Source: Chara braunii
Taxonomy: Eukaryota; Streptophyta; Charophyceae; Charales; Characeae
Assembly (NCBI GenBank): GCA_003427395.1
Contig: BFEA01000097.1
Location: 2,178,932-2,220,839 of the forward strand
DNA length: 41,908 nt
Reading direction: 5' to 3'
This document shows, piece by piece, positions 21,690 to 32,099 of the stretch (positions within the stretch are counted from its first letter, which is position 1; every line of letters starts with the position of its first letter). The notes under the pieces were generated by a model, which saw only the letters and a list, made by a program, of their open reading frames with translations, was not told the DNA's origin and did no database searches. The position numbers and the translations under genes were made by a program.

Positions 21690-22320
21690 TGCCAGTGAAT
21701 GGGCTTGTGTCACTTGTTTGTCACAACAAGCTATCTCGAACAGAGCACATTAGCAGTGAAACAAGGAGCTGGGTGCAGCAGGGGTAACGTAGTGCCTGCA
21801 CGCTATTTGCAGAGCAATGGCAGAAAAGTTCTAGTTCCTGGAGATAATTACACTGCTCTAATGACCAACAAATTTTCAGGGCAGGCAAATGCAATGCCGC
21901 TGCCAGTGGTCGGGGTCGTGCGTCACAACCAGCTATCCTGAAAAGAACACGTGGGCAGTGAGACAGGGAGTTGGGAAGCTGCAATTTGTGTTAAGTTGCA
22001 GCAGGGTCACCTAGTGGCTGCACGTTTGTTTGTTTTTTTTCCCAATATAATCCCCTCCTTCATCTGCCACCTCATCATGAGTGACATGGACCTCTAACTC
22101 GACCCTTATGATTGAGCAAAGAATCAATGTTCAATGGATCCCCCCACATTGCTCTTGCGAAAGAACCTCTTGGCACCTCACCTGCTTCTTTTGTCTCATC
22201 TGGCAGCATTGCTGACTCTGGGATAGTGCCTGCACGTTATTTGTGGAAAGGAGTTTTGTTTCCTGGAGATTATTCCACTGTGGTAATGACAATTGACTTT
22301 GCCAGCAGGCCTGGTCTGGG
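21690..22320. repeat. Diverged repeats related to 21094-21274, opposite orientation
   Basis: GTCACAACMAGCTATC with a following AGTGARACARGGAGYTGGG occurs near 21720 and 21923 and matches the complement of 21094-21274. A second motif, AGTGCCTGCACGYTATTTG then CCTGGAGATWATTMCACTG, occurs at 21790-21855 and 22226-22281. Confidence 0.8.
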
Positions 22321-22534
22321 GTCCTTGGGTGCAATGTTTTAGTAGGAAGCGTGGAAATCCGGCGCAGTGAAACGAAATCCAGTTACTCCTTGCATCCGTG
22401 GTGCTCTTTCTTTTCTTTGTGCCCATACGAGTCTTCATTTCTCAAAATGGGTCACACTTGGTCGTTGCAGAGTGCTCTTTCATTTTATGTTGTTGTCGAC
22501 TCATGCATGGCTTGTCCTACCACTGCTTGCGTGT

Positions 22535-22926
22535 GCAATTAAGTCCTGTCCCTTGGCACCAGATCTGCTGCCTGCCAGTCTGGCCCAGCACCAGTTTCTC
22601 CAATGTCCTAGCACGTCTTTCGGTACCAACGAAGCCCCACTTGTCGCAGCAGAAAATCTACTGTATGGCAGTTTATGCACAATTTAGTCCCGTCCCCTGG
22701 CAGCGGATCTGCTCCCTGCCAGTTCAGCCCTGTACCGGTTCCTCCATTGTCCTACTGTCTCTTCTGGTACCAAGGAATGGCCCACTTGCCGTCCAGCACA
22801 GAATCTACTGTGTGAGCAATTTAGTCCTGTCTCCTGGCACCGGATCTGCTGTCTGGCCACCCGGCCCCATACCGGTTTCTCCACCATCCTAGTGCCTCTT
22901 CTAGGTCCCAAAAGACTCCCTAGGAC

Positions 22927-22967
<41 letters not shown>

Positions 22968-23220
22968 ATTACACAGATGGACACGGGTTCCCTCTCCCTC
23001 TCTCTAAGATTTTGTTTCCTTACATGAATTCTAATTTGCCCCACTTGTCGTGCAGCACAAAATCTACGGTATGCAGAATTTAGTCCTGTCCCCTGGAACC
23101 AGATCTGCTGCCTGCCACCCCGGCCCCTTACCGGTTTCTAATGTCCCAGTGCCTCCGGTGGTCCCGACTCCCAAGGAATGCTGTGCAAAATCTACTGTAT
23201 GGCAGTGTATGCTGGTCCCA
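22535..23220. repeat. Tandem array, four units of about 140 bp, split by a (TCTG)n tract
   Basis: Each unit carries TTTAGTCCYGTCCCCTGGCA, then CAGATCTGCTGCCTGCCA or a variant, then RTACCGGTTTCT, GTGCCTCT, CCCACTTGTCG and AAAATCTACTGTATGGCAG. Units start near 22540, 22680, 22818 and 23080. A (CTGT)10 microsatellite at 22928-22967 sits between units 3 and 4. Confidence 0.88.
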
Positions 23221-23261
23221 CACAGGTTTCACTGCTGTGTGTGCCAGCCACCCAGCAGCAT

Positions 23262-23575
23262 ATGTTTTCTGGCACAGCCGGGTACTTATGTCTGTTTATT
23301 AAATTAACCGGTTTTTTTTACATGTCAGTTCTTGAACATTGTTCATTGTAACCGTCACCCCTTTTGACTTGGTATAGGGACTGAAATTTATTACACAGTA
23401 ATTCTGATTACTTCATAGAGCCGGATGTTTCTGTCGATGTCATCTAGCTGGGATGAGTGGCACATGTTTCCTGGCACAGCTCTGTACAGTTTATTTATTT
23501 TATAAATTTTAATTCATCTATTTTAAATCATTTATTAATTGTAATGGTTACACTTTGTTGCCGTTTTTGGAATGT
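23262..23575. repeat. Two diverged tandem units, about 200 bp
   Basis: Both carry CATRTTTYCTGGCACAGC, GTAC, GTTTATT, and a later TTGTAAYSGTYAC block. AT-rich. Confidence 0.65.
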
Positions 23576-23579
23576 CTAG

Positions 23580-24130
23580 AAGACTAGAACAGTATATACT
23601 ATATGCTATATAGTATATGTCCCTTGATTTCATCTAGCGGTGTTGTGGCCCCACTTGATTGTTCTGACCGTTGATCACGAAGATCGATGGTAGGAAGGAA
23701 AGAATCGGGGTCTGTGGGACCTTGCCCTGTATGTTGCGGCAGTTGTGCTGTTACCAACGACTTACGGTCTGCCACGGTTTATTCTGAGTGATGGCGTGGG
23801 GTACTTCTGTTCATTTTCATCATTTTCAAATCAAATCAGTGTGCATAGGAAAGAAAGTAATCCAAAAATGAATTTGACCCCCTTTCATTGCCTCATGCGT
23901 GCAATCTGACATGTGGTTGTTGATGTCACAGGACTCCTGTTAGCACTCGTGGCCTGTCTACATCAGCCTCTTAAGCCATGGTGGCACCTGACTTCTTGTC
24001 CCATCCTTCTTTTATTTTGTCTTTCCTACACGATACGTCAGGGTTGAATGGTGGGTTACACAGTATAGTTTTTGAAGTAGTCGTTTTTTCCTTTCCCACT
24101 GTCCCTGTATTTTTTAAATGCATGTTATGA
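23580..24130. other. Non-coding stretch, no gene seen
   Basis: Contains the AT palindrome TATACTATATGCTATATAGT at 23594-23613. No exon supported. Confidence 0.4.
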
Positions 24131-24139
24131 AGGGGGGTG

Positions 24140-24615
24140 GTGGTGGTGGTGAGGGGGCTTAGTTTTCCATGTTTAGCAAGAAGCGGGAAAAATGGTTATC
24201 CAATGGAAGGAGAGGAGGGACAGAGCTGGGTTGCGCTCAACCCATGAGGAGTGGGAGGGGCTTAGTTTTCCATGTTTAGAAGCTTAGTTTTCCATGTTTA
24301 GAAAGGAGAGGAAATCGTGGCTATTTGATGCTAGGATGTCTGCCCTGTGGTACAGACAGGTGGAGAGGAGAGGCTGAGCTCTGTGGTACTAAACCCATGA
24401 AGAGTGGGGGTCGCTAAGACAGGAGTCTGCCATGTGGTACAGACAGGTGGAGCTGTGTGATACTAAACCCATGAAGAGTGGGGGTGGCATAGTTTTCCAT
24501 GTTTAGACAGGAGAGGCGAAATGGCTATCTCAATGGTAGGATGTCCACACCCTGTGGTACAAGTGGGGAGGAGAGAGAGAGAGCTGGGTTGGGCTGTACT
24601 CGAGCCATGAAAAGT
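24140..24615. repeat. Diverged tandem array with CTTAGTTTTCCATGTTTAG units
   Basis: Recurrent blocks are TTAGTTTTCCATGTTTAG (five times), GGCTATYTNAATG, GGATGTCTGCCCTGTGGTAC, AGACAGGTGGAG and AAACCCATGAAGAGTGGGGG. Units are about 100-130 bases with internal deletions and one short duplication near 24258-24300. Confidence 0.88.
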
Positions 24616-24735
24616 GGATGAGCATTGCGCCCATCTCGGTCACGCTGCTGGCCAATGCATTAGGACGTTCCAAAATAGTCACACCCGTGCGTATGATCGT
24701 GGAGCAGTCAGAGAAAGGAAATAGCCGAGGTGCAG

Positions 24736-24795
24736 TCCTGAGGGACCTTGGGACATGTGGTGCAGTCCCGTGGGACCTTGGGACATGTGGTAACC
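24736..24795. repeat. Two perfect-like 30-bp tandem units
   Basis: GTGCAGTCC(C/T)G(A/T)GGGACCTTGGG then ACATGTG, twice in a row. Confidence 0.9.
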
Positions 24796-24897
24796 TCGGA
24801 ACGATACAGAGGATTAGTGTGGATATGGCTGGCATACCCAAATCGAGAAAAGGATGAAGTGGTGAGACTGTAGATTACCTTCCTGTTCCTTCTGCAG

Positions 24898-24953
24898 GGA
24901 AGCAGTCGGTGAAGAAGCAAAAGAACTTCAAGGACATGTTGGAAGTACTCTGA
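24898..24953 (+). CDS. Possible terminal exon, unknown gene
   Basis: A good polypyrimidine tract and acceptor (CCTTCCTGTTCCTTCTGCAG) precede a short open frame that starts with two bases of a split codon. It reads KQSVKKQKNFKDMLEVL and then TGA at 24951-24953. A second frame is also open past it (EAVGEEAKELQGHVGSTLRR), so the phase is ambiguous. No upstream partner exon was identified. Treat as a candidate only. Confidence 0.25.
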
Positions 24954-24959
24954 GAAGAA

Positions 24960-25600
24960 AGTTAAGTTTAGTGTGATCCGTTCCGTCCCAAAGTGATGTC
25001 TGTCAATGCTACATCACCCCAGTTTTATCACTCTGGCTCTGCCCATTGATCCCTTTTCAGAAGGATGTCCGTGTTTTTTACCGAAGACGGGAATGCCTGA
25101 CCGCAGCTTGGCTGGTGACTGATTAGTGCACCGGCAAGAAGTTCTCATCTCAAACCTTCTTTTTTGTTTTTAGCCAACTATGGCTGTAACCACACACGGA
25201 GTTCTGAATAGGCAAAAAAAAAACAGGTATCAGCAGGTCGCTCACATGCCGAGTTTGAAAAGGCGATAAAAGAGGCGCGGGAGTTTAGAATAAGCGTGGA
25301 TGTCATAACTGCAGGGGCGGGCTGTGGTCTGCAGAAGGCCCGAGTTCAGAAACGGTTAAAAAAAGGAGGCTATTTACTAGCCTATGTTAGTATTTTTGCT
25401 CCTTTTGCGCACAAAACTACATTTAGTGTTTTTTGTAATTTTTTATGCTTATCTGGAACTCAAACCATGACTGAGAGTCTGAGACGTAGTTGTTTCTTTT
25501 CCGTCAACTTTGTGAGCCTGAAAGCTCGAAGGTCAACTGTTGGGGACACAACAGTTTTATGGGGTATACCACATTCAGTGTTGACAAAGAGGAGTCTCTC
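24960..25600. other. Non-coding stretch, no gene seen
   Basis: Mixed sequence, short A and T runs. Nothing identified. Confidence 0.4.
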
Positions 25601-25621
25601 TCCGAGGGCATACTCACGCTA

Positions 25622-25732
25622 CCGTCTTCACCCAAATAGAATGTCCGGACACTACAGCTGTGTTTGGGTAAACTTCCAGTCCATCTAGATACAGCGATAA
25701 TGACGGGGTGTTTTAATATGGGGTGAAGATGG
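25622..25732. mobile_element. Palindromic MITE, family 1 copy B
   Basis: The ends are CCGTCTTCACCC and the complement of GGGTGAAGATGG, with TA on both sides (25620-25621 and 25733-25734). The interior shares CTAGATACAGCGATAATGAC with copy C. The palindrome is more decayed than in copies A and D. It sits inside a wider perfect 13-base inverted pair, AGGGCATACTCAC at 25605-25617 and its complement at 25833-25845. Confidence 0.8.
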
Positions 25733-25849
25733 TAGGACCTTCCTGGATGTTTCTGAACCTAATTAAACGGTAGACCTGACTGTATATGACCACCTGCACT
25801 ATCATCCAGAGCTCAGTCGAAAAGGTCCTGGTGTGAGTATGCCCTGAGT

Positions 25850-26565
25850 ATTTTTCTTCTATTTGTTTTGTGTTAACAAAAAAAACAGGTCCTAATGGGC
25901 CCCGCTCCATCCGTTCTGGGGATCATCACTCCAGCTCTGGGTTCTTTTTTTGACTCTTGAGGGATATATTGTCTGTGTCGTCATCAATTGTAGCGGTGAA
26001 GACTTGTCAGATCAAGCACCACCAGAGCAAGCGCGATGATGATTTGTCAGATGAAGTATGACCCTTATCTTCCCTCCCTATCTGTATCTGTCCTGAAAAT
26101 TTATCTCATTCGTATCGTACACGGAGCGGTACCGGGGTTGGAATATCTGTCTGTATCTCAAAGGAAAACTGCCCTCAATACGGGAATTTTTTTCCTTCGT
26201 CTGAAGGCAACATGGTAATGTAGTAGTCTTACGGCTCTCGTAATCTGTCAGATCGCTTCCAACCTCAGAAAGCGCTATGATAACTTATCAGAGCTGAGTG
26301 CAATTAGGTAGAGGAGTGATGCGAGGGAACAAGTCATCTGCTGCTTCATTGTTAGCTTTCGGGGAAGAATGGCTTCTTTTGTCATGCCAGAAGAGCCACT
26401 TCTCCTGTCATGATCTCTGGCACGATAATGCCAGGGTGCTCACTGGTTGCAGGAGTTCCTGGCACTGACTGTGACCATGTGGGCCAGTGTTGGTCACCTT
26501 TGGGCTTCCCTGCTTTTGGGGGACCAAAATAGCCAAGCCCAAAAGAACAGCTTCTGAGGTCACGG
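25850..26565. other. Non-coding stretch, no gene seen
   Basis: A TTGTCAGAT-type motif recurs near 26005, 26040, 26246 and 26286. No coding exon supported. Confidence 0.4.
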
Positions 26566-26569
26566 CATG

Positions 26570-27035
26570 AGAATGAAAGGCTACTGTTTGGCTGCAGAAG
26601 CTGCACGGACTGAGGGGCAGGCCCCACTGGTGCTAGGTTTGTTTGTTCATGCTTGGAAAGCATGAACCTAGCCATAACAGTTTCCAGGTGCACGTTTTTC
26701 TAGTCTGAACGCAGCAGAAGTGGGCCCAGGCCCTGAAAATATGTGGCCCGGTAATTTTGGGTACCCAGATGCCTGCCTTCGCCCAAAAAAGCATCTTTTT
26801 CGGTCACTGGCGTGTTGCTATGTCGGTTCGTTCGTGGAAAGCATGAACCTGGCGTTAACAGTGGCCAGGTGAGTAAAAAAAAAAAAAAAAAAAAAAAAGG
26901 TGGCCAGGTGCGTGCTTTCCTGGCATGAACAGAGCACAAGGGGGGCGTGGCCCTAAGAATATGCAGGCCCAGAAGGGCACCTTTCCATTGGCATGGAATT
27001 GAAACATACTTGTCAGTTGCATAAGCTGCACGAAC
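26570..27035. repeat. Two diverged units, about 185-400 bp spacing
   Basis: TGGAAAGCATGAACCT, TAACAGT and CCAGGTG occur near 26655 and 26835. CTGCA(C)AARCTGCACGRACTGAG blocks occur near 26598 and 27022. GTGGCC, AATATG and GGCCC strings accompany both. Confidence 0.7.
26861..26910 (+). mobile_element. Poly(A) insertion with an 11-bp direct repeat
   Basis: GTGGCCAGGTG at 26861-26871, then AGT, a 24-base A run (26875-26898) and G, then GTGGCCAGGTG again at 26900-26910. The pattern is what a retroposon reduced to its tail would leave. Confidence 0.65.
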
Positions 27036-27249
27036 TGAGAGCATGTGCCATGCGGGCTAGCATTGGTCACTTCGTTTTTCGGGTCTATTTTGGGTACTTG
27101 AGTAGCTGGGCCCGCTGTTGCTTCGACTTTTGCTATTTGCAGGTTCCGTGGCTGAGTTCGGGGTGGCCTTGCCTGGACCTATCTTTTGCTGAACCAGCAC
27201 TACCATTCGCAGGCAAAGTTGAGATGCAACATTCTGAAGGCTTCGGATG

Positions 27250-28035
27250 AACAAACAGTGCTACCTGATCAAAATGGCTGGGCACAAGCCAAAAGAAGAA
27301 GAAGAAAGAAACGCCGCTGTGTCAATTAGTTTTTTTTTTTTGGCCCGCTGGGTTGTGACGAACTAGGATCTGCCTGTGCCAGATTTTTCTGCGCGATCAG
27401 AAGTTAGACCGAAATGGTCCTGTGTATCTTTAAGGGGCTGATCTTTCTCGTTGCCCCTCTGTCCTTCGGATTTCTTTTTGCAAAATGTACGACAATCCAA
27501 GTTGTGATGTGCAAGGGATATTTCTGCAGCTCGGGACGTAGTCTGTTCCATTTTCTGGGTGACAGTTAGGGCACGCCTTAGTGAGCGCCCGCGTGTCTTT
27601 TCCTCTTTCCGCTTGGGGATTTTGCATGGCTCGGTCGGAAATTTTGGCGCGATAGTTTGTGCGGAACGGCATCTAAATTTTGAATTTTGACGGTAACATG
27701 GTAGCTCACGTGTCTAAATGGAATTTTCCTCGGAATTAGGATCTAACTAGCTTCAGATTGTGGGCTTGCTGCTTTTTTGCCTGGGTGCAAGGTGTACTCT
27801 GCTGCTTTCTTGTGCGCGCCATTCTTTGCGCTCTCTCCCCTGCACCTTGATTCTGTTTTCAACTGTTATTCGTCTTCCTTCCCTTTCTTGATCTTTGGGT
27901 GTAACTGCTTTTCCTCCTCTACTCTTTGTATCTGGCGCTCATGCATCTTCCTACTGCTCTCCTCTCTCAGTGTCCAACACGATGCAACTGAGGTCGATGT
28001 GTGGAGCACAGCTATGTCCCCCACGCCACGGTCCA
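27250..28035. other. Non-coding stretch, no gene seen
   Basis: Short A- and T-runs near 27297-27345. Open frames are short. No supported exon. Confidence 0.4.
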
Positions 28036-28040
28036 TGTAT

Positions 28041-28266
28041 GCAGCTCGTAGGCACTTGCTCCCTACCTTCTGCCTCATCTCATTGATGTCACACATGCAT
28101 CTGCNGCCATACATTCAGGAGGCGCATCCTTATCTCTATCTAATCTAAGATTTGCAGCTCGTAGGCAGTTGCTCCCTACCTTCTGTCTCATCTCATTGAT
28201 CTCGCACATGCATCTGCCGCCATACATTCAGGAGGCGCATCCTTATCTCTATCTAATCTAAGATTT
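28041..28266. repeat. Recent 113-bp tandem duplication
   Basis: Units 28041-28153 and 28154-28266 differ at only a handful of positions, one of which is an N at 28105. The high identity points to recent origin or an assembly artefact. Confidence 0.95.
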
Positions 28267-28918
28267 GGAGGATTGGCTAGCATGGCTGTAGAGGTGAGTA
28301 GTGGAGTTGGGCGATCCGATGGGCTGGTTGCAGTCGTGCAGGGTTGACGTATCATTGCATGGTCTACGGGGCATGGCCGGCAGACTGCGGGGCACAGGCT
28401 AAGCGGGATGACAACTCCGGGTAGTTGGTGGGTGCGAGGCAACGGACTGCCTGCACCGGGTTCCGAAGCGGAGTGGTACAGAGGGAGAAAAAGAGCCTGA
28501 TATCGTTTTGTACCTTGGAAATTTTTGGAGTTTTAATTGATTGCGGAGTTTATCTACCCGCATCGTCTCCGTCCACCTTCCTCACTCCCTTTCTTTCTTC
28601 TCGACTTCAGATCTTTCTTTTTGTGATACATGGGGAGTCACGGGGTCAGATCCCATTTTTCCTGGGAGGTATGGATGCATCTAATTGCACAATTGTTTTC
28701 CTTTCACATATCAGAACTGTTTGGGATGCGTCGGTGGTAATTAAATTGGGATGCTGTTTCATATGCATGAATGCATGTCTCCTTTTGTGTCTGAATGTGC
28801 TTTTAGCCTTTTAGGAATTTTGTCAAACTGTTCTCTGCGCATGGGAAATTGCGGACGAATGTGGGATATGGAGTTTTCTTCTTGGACCAACTTGCCCCCT
28901 TTTCCCTACCAAGACAGG

Positions 28919-29188
28919 CTACACATCTGTGAATGGGATGTCGGTGATGCGAGCACCTGCATAGGTGGCCCCTATAATTTCCAGAGGGGAGCTGGATGTG
29001 CCGCGTTCGTAGATTCTGGTTTTGTCATCATTGAAACCCAATTCCCCCTGAATTCCCTCGTCCTCCCCTATCACGAACTCGTCATCGCACCCTGCTCTGC
29101 TGTAGCTCCTAGTTGGCCCTGCGTTCTGTGCTTCGAGTGTCGACATGGGGAATTCTACAGGCAGCGTGGATTTCCATGCCGGCCTCAC
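28919..29188 (-). CDS. Candidate coding exon, acidic peptide, unknown
   Basis: I do not recognise this. The minus frame is open for 89 codons and reads plausibly: RAGCDDEFVIGEDEGIQGEL, then GFNDDKTRIYERGTSSSPLE and IIGATYAGARITDIPF. A possible donor follows TATGCAG (GTGCTCG, near 28957), and an acceptor-like ACACTCGAAGCACAG lies near 29131. A 180-codon plus-strand frame (28751-29293) overlaps it, rich in Cys and Phe and less convincing. Either may be chance. Confidence 0.25.
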   Translation of the reverse strand: MRPAWKSTLPVEFPMSTLEAQNAGPTRSYSRAGCDDEFVIGEDEGIQGELGFNDDKTRIYERGTSSSPLEIIGATYAGARITDIPFTDV

Positions 29189-29299
29189 AGCGAGGAGGAA
29201 TATAAGACAAGGGGCACTCGGCTGACAGCCTCCTCGTCGGACTCCGAACTAGGGGACATGTGGAAACTCTGCGTGACCCAGCAAGCCGTTTAGTTTCGG

Positions 29300-29720
29300 G
29301 AAACGCAGGCAACGATGGGCTCAAATAGATGCCGTTAGCTTTAAATTTTGTAACGAGCCCCTCATTATAATGAAATTGCCTACCTACCTTCCCATCTGAG
29401 TCCTGATTGATACGTGAGCTGATTCCCTTCAGTCCCGAACCTTGGCACCGGAGATCTCAGTTCCGACCTGGGACTCCAACCTCCCCCGACCCCACACCCC
29501 ACCCTTTCCTAAAATTGTTGGCACACCCCCTAGTTCACACTTCCAGGCTCAATCCCACTATGATCAGGAAGTCGTGCATGGTGTGAGGTTGGGGTGTCAC
29601 AGGGTGAATCCGCCTCAGCAAACGGAGGATTGGAGTTAGTGGCCACCTTTACCAGCAGGGGAGGGGTTCTTAGGGTCGGTGTTACAGCAGACATGGGCAT
29701 CAGCAAACAAGGAGCTGGAG
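29300..29720. other. Non-coding stretch, no gene seen
   Basis: C-rich around 29470-29530. Nothing identified. Confidence 0.4.
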
Positions 29721-29725
29721 AAGGT

Positions 29726-29860
29726 GACGAGTAGTTGACGAGAGGGGGGAGGGGGGAGGAAGGGGCAGTGACGGGGCGAGAAAGTGAAGGACGACGAGTA
29801 GGTGGCGAGAGAGGGGAGGGGGAAGAAGGGGCAGTGGCGGGGCGACAAGGTTGAGGATGA
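29726..29860. repeat. Two tandem G-rich units, period 67 bp
   Basis: GACGAGTAG, GACGAGAGRGGGGAGG, GGGGCAGTGRCGGGGCGA occur twice in order. Confidence 0.85.
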
Positions 29861-29941
29861 CGAAAATGGTAGAGCGGGAAGACTGAAGAAGAAGAAGAAG
29901 AAGGTAGAGGGCGGAGGGCAGCAGGGAACAACTTAATGAAC

Positions 29942-29942
29942 T

Positions 29943-30010
<68 letters not shown>
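29942..30010. repeat. (CT)n microsatellite
   Basis: About 34 CT units, followed by CGCTCTCGTGCATGCG. Confidence 0.97.
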
Positions 30011-30013
<3 letters not shown>

Positions 30014-30036
30014 CTCGTGCATGCGCACACACATGT

Positions 30037-30088
<52 letters not shown>

Positions 30089-30090
30089 AA
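30037..30090. repeat. (GAA)n microsatellite
   Basis: GAA triplets with occasional GAG. Together with the CT tract it explains the long overlapping frames between 29530 and 30390. Confidence 0.95.
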
Positions 30091-30109
30091 GATTCCTCTC
30101 TCGCACCAC

Positions 30110-30835
30110 TTTACGTGGGTGCTGGCGAGTTGGCGATGGCACGTGAACGGGTGGGCTGCTGCCGATGGTGCGCGTACAGGTGGGCTGCTGTGTCGAGCTG
30201 TCGTGGGCGGGTGCGATGGCAGCGTAGTTGCCACTTCAGCAGGAGGCGCGAACGTCGAAGTGGCCCACGGGAAAACACGGCGGCAGCATGGGGGCCCAGT
30301 GGGAGGCATTGGCTGGCCCGTGCTGGGGGTAGAGGCGGCCGCCAGATCCTGCCCAAATCGTTTGAAAAGGGCGGCCGGCTTGGGCCGCTGATCTCTCTAC
30401 CGGACTGGTATGTTTTTTTTTTGGGCCTGCAGGCTTCCTGCACACCCCGGAGCACCCGCCGCAGGGTTTGGACCCCCGTAACCCCCCCAAGTGGTAGTGC
30501 GCTGGGGCTGGACGGGGGGAAGCCGGCCCGGTCAACCGGCCGTCCGACCGGAATGGTTCCGGCTCGAGGAGGGCCCCCGGGTTGGACCGGGGATCAACAC
30601 TGACGTTATATGAATAGATTGTTATTTTTTTCCAAAGTTTAAGCTCATTATGCAGTAACAAAAAGTACAGTATCTTCCAATGAAGTGCCCCTTGTCTCTA
30701 TCCGAATTTCCTTTATCTTGATGTATAAGGGAAATGTGGCCGCATTGGAAACACATCCCTATTGGAAGCTGACTTTCTAACACCCACATAAAAAATTGAA
30801 TACCATACCAAGTAGAGAATGCCGCAATGCTAGTC
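30110..30835. other. GC-rich then AT-rich non-coding stretch
   Basis: 30110-30600 is GC-rich, with GGTGGGCTGCTG iterations and, at 30420-30600, C/G-rich CCGGCC strings that pair internally (CCGGCCCGGTCAACCGGCCG). 30600-30835 is AT-rich and featureless. Frames on both strands are compositional. Confidence 0.45.
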
Positions 30836-30841
30836 TGCCTT

Positions 30842-31193
30842 AAGAACTAGTAAGAAATCAAGGACTCACCAAGACTAAGATATACCTGAACGTATGACCG
30901 ATAGTAGGACCAGGTTCATTCCAAAGAGTGCGGCTGTGACTTCGTGGTGGTTTGACATAAGAACTAGTAATAGGATTAACTGGCTTAGCTCAGTTGTGTA
31001 CACCCACCAACTGTTGAAATACAGACCTGAGTTCAAGTCCCAGTTGAACCAGATGAGTTATATAACTCTGAATTTACCATGGGCCAGTCAGCTCAAAGAT
31101 GATATCCCAAGGCTGTCACCCTTGAAAAAAAAAGCACAAAAACTAGTAAGAGTTCAACAAGTGAAAATGAAGACTAGGACTTATCTGGATGTA
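30842..31193. repeat. 117-bp tandem array, left part, interrupted by a SINE
   Basis: Units start with AAGAACTAGTAAKA at 30842 and 30959. Each carries GACTAGGACTTATCTGGATG (or variant), GACCAGGTTCATTCCAAAG and TGTGACTT. Unit 2 is split by the SINE at 30982-31133 and again after 31193. The array resumes at 32510. Confidence 0.85.
30982..31133 (+). mobile_element. tRNA-derived SINE, copy 2
   Basis: The head has an A box (TTAGCTCAGTTG) and a B box (GAGTTCAAGTCC). The body shares AACTGTTGAAATACAGACCT and GATGATATCCCAAGGCTGTC with the copy at 19549. It ends in an A run. A diverged TSD of about 21 bases flanks it: AAGAACTAGTAATAGGATTA at 30959-30978 and AAAAACTAGTAAGAGTTCAA from 31138. Its insertion inside a repeat unit whose intact form is present next door makes the borders unusually clear. 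Confidence 0.85.
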
Positions 31194-31265
31194 TCCTGGT
31201 GCAGTTGGTAGAGCACGCAAGTGGCATACAGAAGGTTGTGGGTTCGATTCTCACATAGTTCACCA
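31194..31265 (+). other. tRNA-like sequence with A and B boxes
   Basis: A box TGGTGCAGTTGG and B box GGTTCGATTCTC are at tRNA-like spacing, and GTGGGTTCGATTCTCAC can form a T arm. The acceptor stem does not pair well, so it is more likely a SINE head than a working tRNA gene. Confidence 0.55.
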
Positions 31266-32099
31266 TGAACCCCTGTGGGATGCTTTGGGTTCACCAGCTA
31301 AGATAGTTGCTTGCTCCTCCTGGTTGGTTAGGAGGTAGCTGGGGAGTCGCCTTCTAGCTCGCGCCAGGTGCTAAGGACTGCAGCGGTGCTCAGGCACTGG
31401 TGGAGGTTGGTGTCAACCCATAACTGCGACATTCAATGATTCAGAGCTGCACTTGTATAGGGGTTAGGTAGCATTACATGGACTGAGACACTCGGCTGAT
31501 TTCTGAGTTTTGCTCATGGACTGAATGCCTTGTCGAGTTTCCCGCTTGCTACTAAGTTCTCTAAGTTTGTGTGTGTGCACGTTTGCTGGACTGCATGTCT
31601 GTCTGAGTGCTGGTTGGCTTGAGTGTGTGTGTGGTCCACAAGGGCACTTGTTCGTTCGTTGGGCCCTCAGGGCCGGTACTTACCGTGGCCGTGGCATTGA
31701 GGATTGCAGCAGGGGAAAAATTCTCAAGTGGCGGGGTAAGAGGCCCGCAGCACTTGAAGCAGCAGGGAAACACTCAAGTAGCAGGTAGGCCGGTACCACA
31801 CCCTGAAGCGATAGATGTGCCGGGTACTGGAGGCCGAGCAGAAGAAGACAAAAGTGGCATTTTTAGAGGCCCAGTAGTTGTAGGCTAGGTCTAGGCGGGT
31901 ACCAGTCTGAATCTAGGGCCTGTACGGGCAATATCAGAGTCTGCAATGATGTTTCCCTCCGGAAGGGAGGAGGTACCTGTTGCTTGGAAGGCCGAGCGGC
32001 CTGGAAGTCACCGCCCAAGAGGCAAGCAGGCTGCTATATCTCCAGGCGGGGCGAAGAGCCCAGCCTCATTGTCGGTGTGCAAGTTTGGCGACACACTGG

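Noticed and set aside
22535-23220. CRISPR-like array
   Set aside because: Units are 140 bp, diverged, with no constant short repeat and unique spacers, and the genome is eukaryotic.
28751-29293. Plus-strand frame of 180 codons
   Set aside because: Cys/Phe-rich composition, no splice support, and a more plausible minus frame overlaps it.
29530-30309. Minus-strand frame of 259 codons
   Set aside because: Made of CT and GAA microsatellites plus G-rich repeats. No coding character outside the repeats.
31194-31265. Functional tRNA gene
   Set aside because: A and B boxes are present but the acceptor stem does not pair and the anticodon arm is irregular. A SINE head is likelier.
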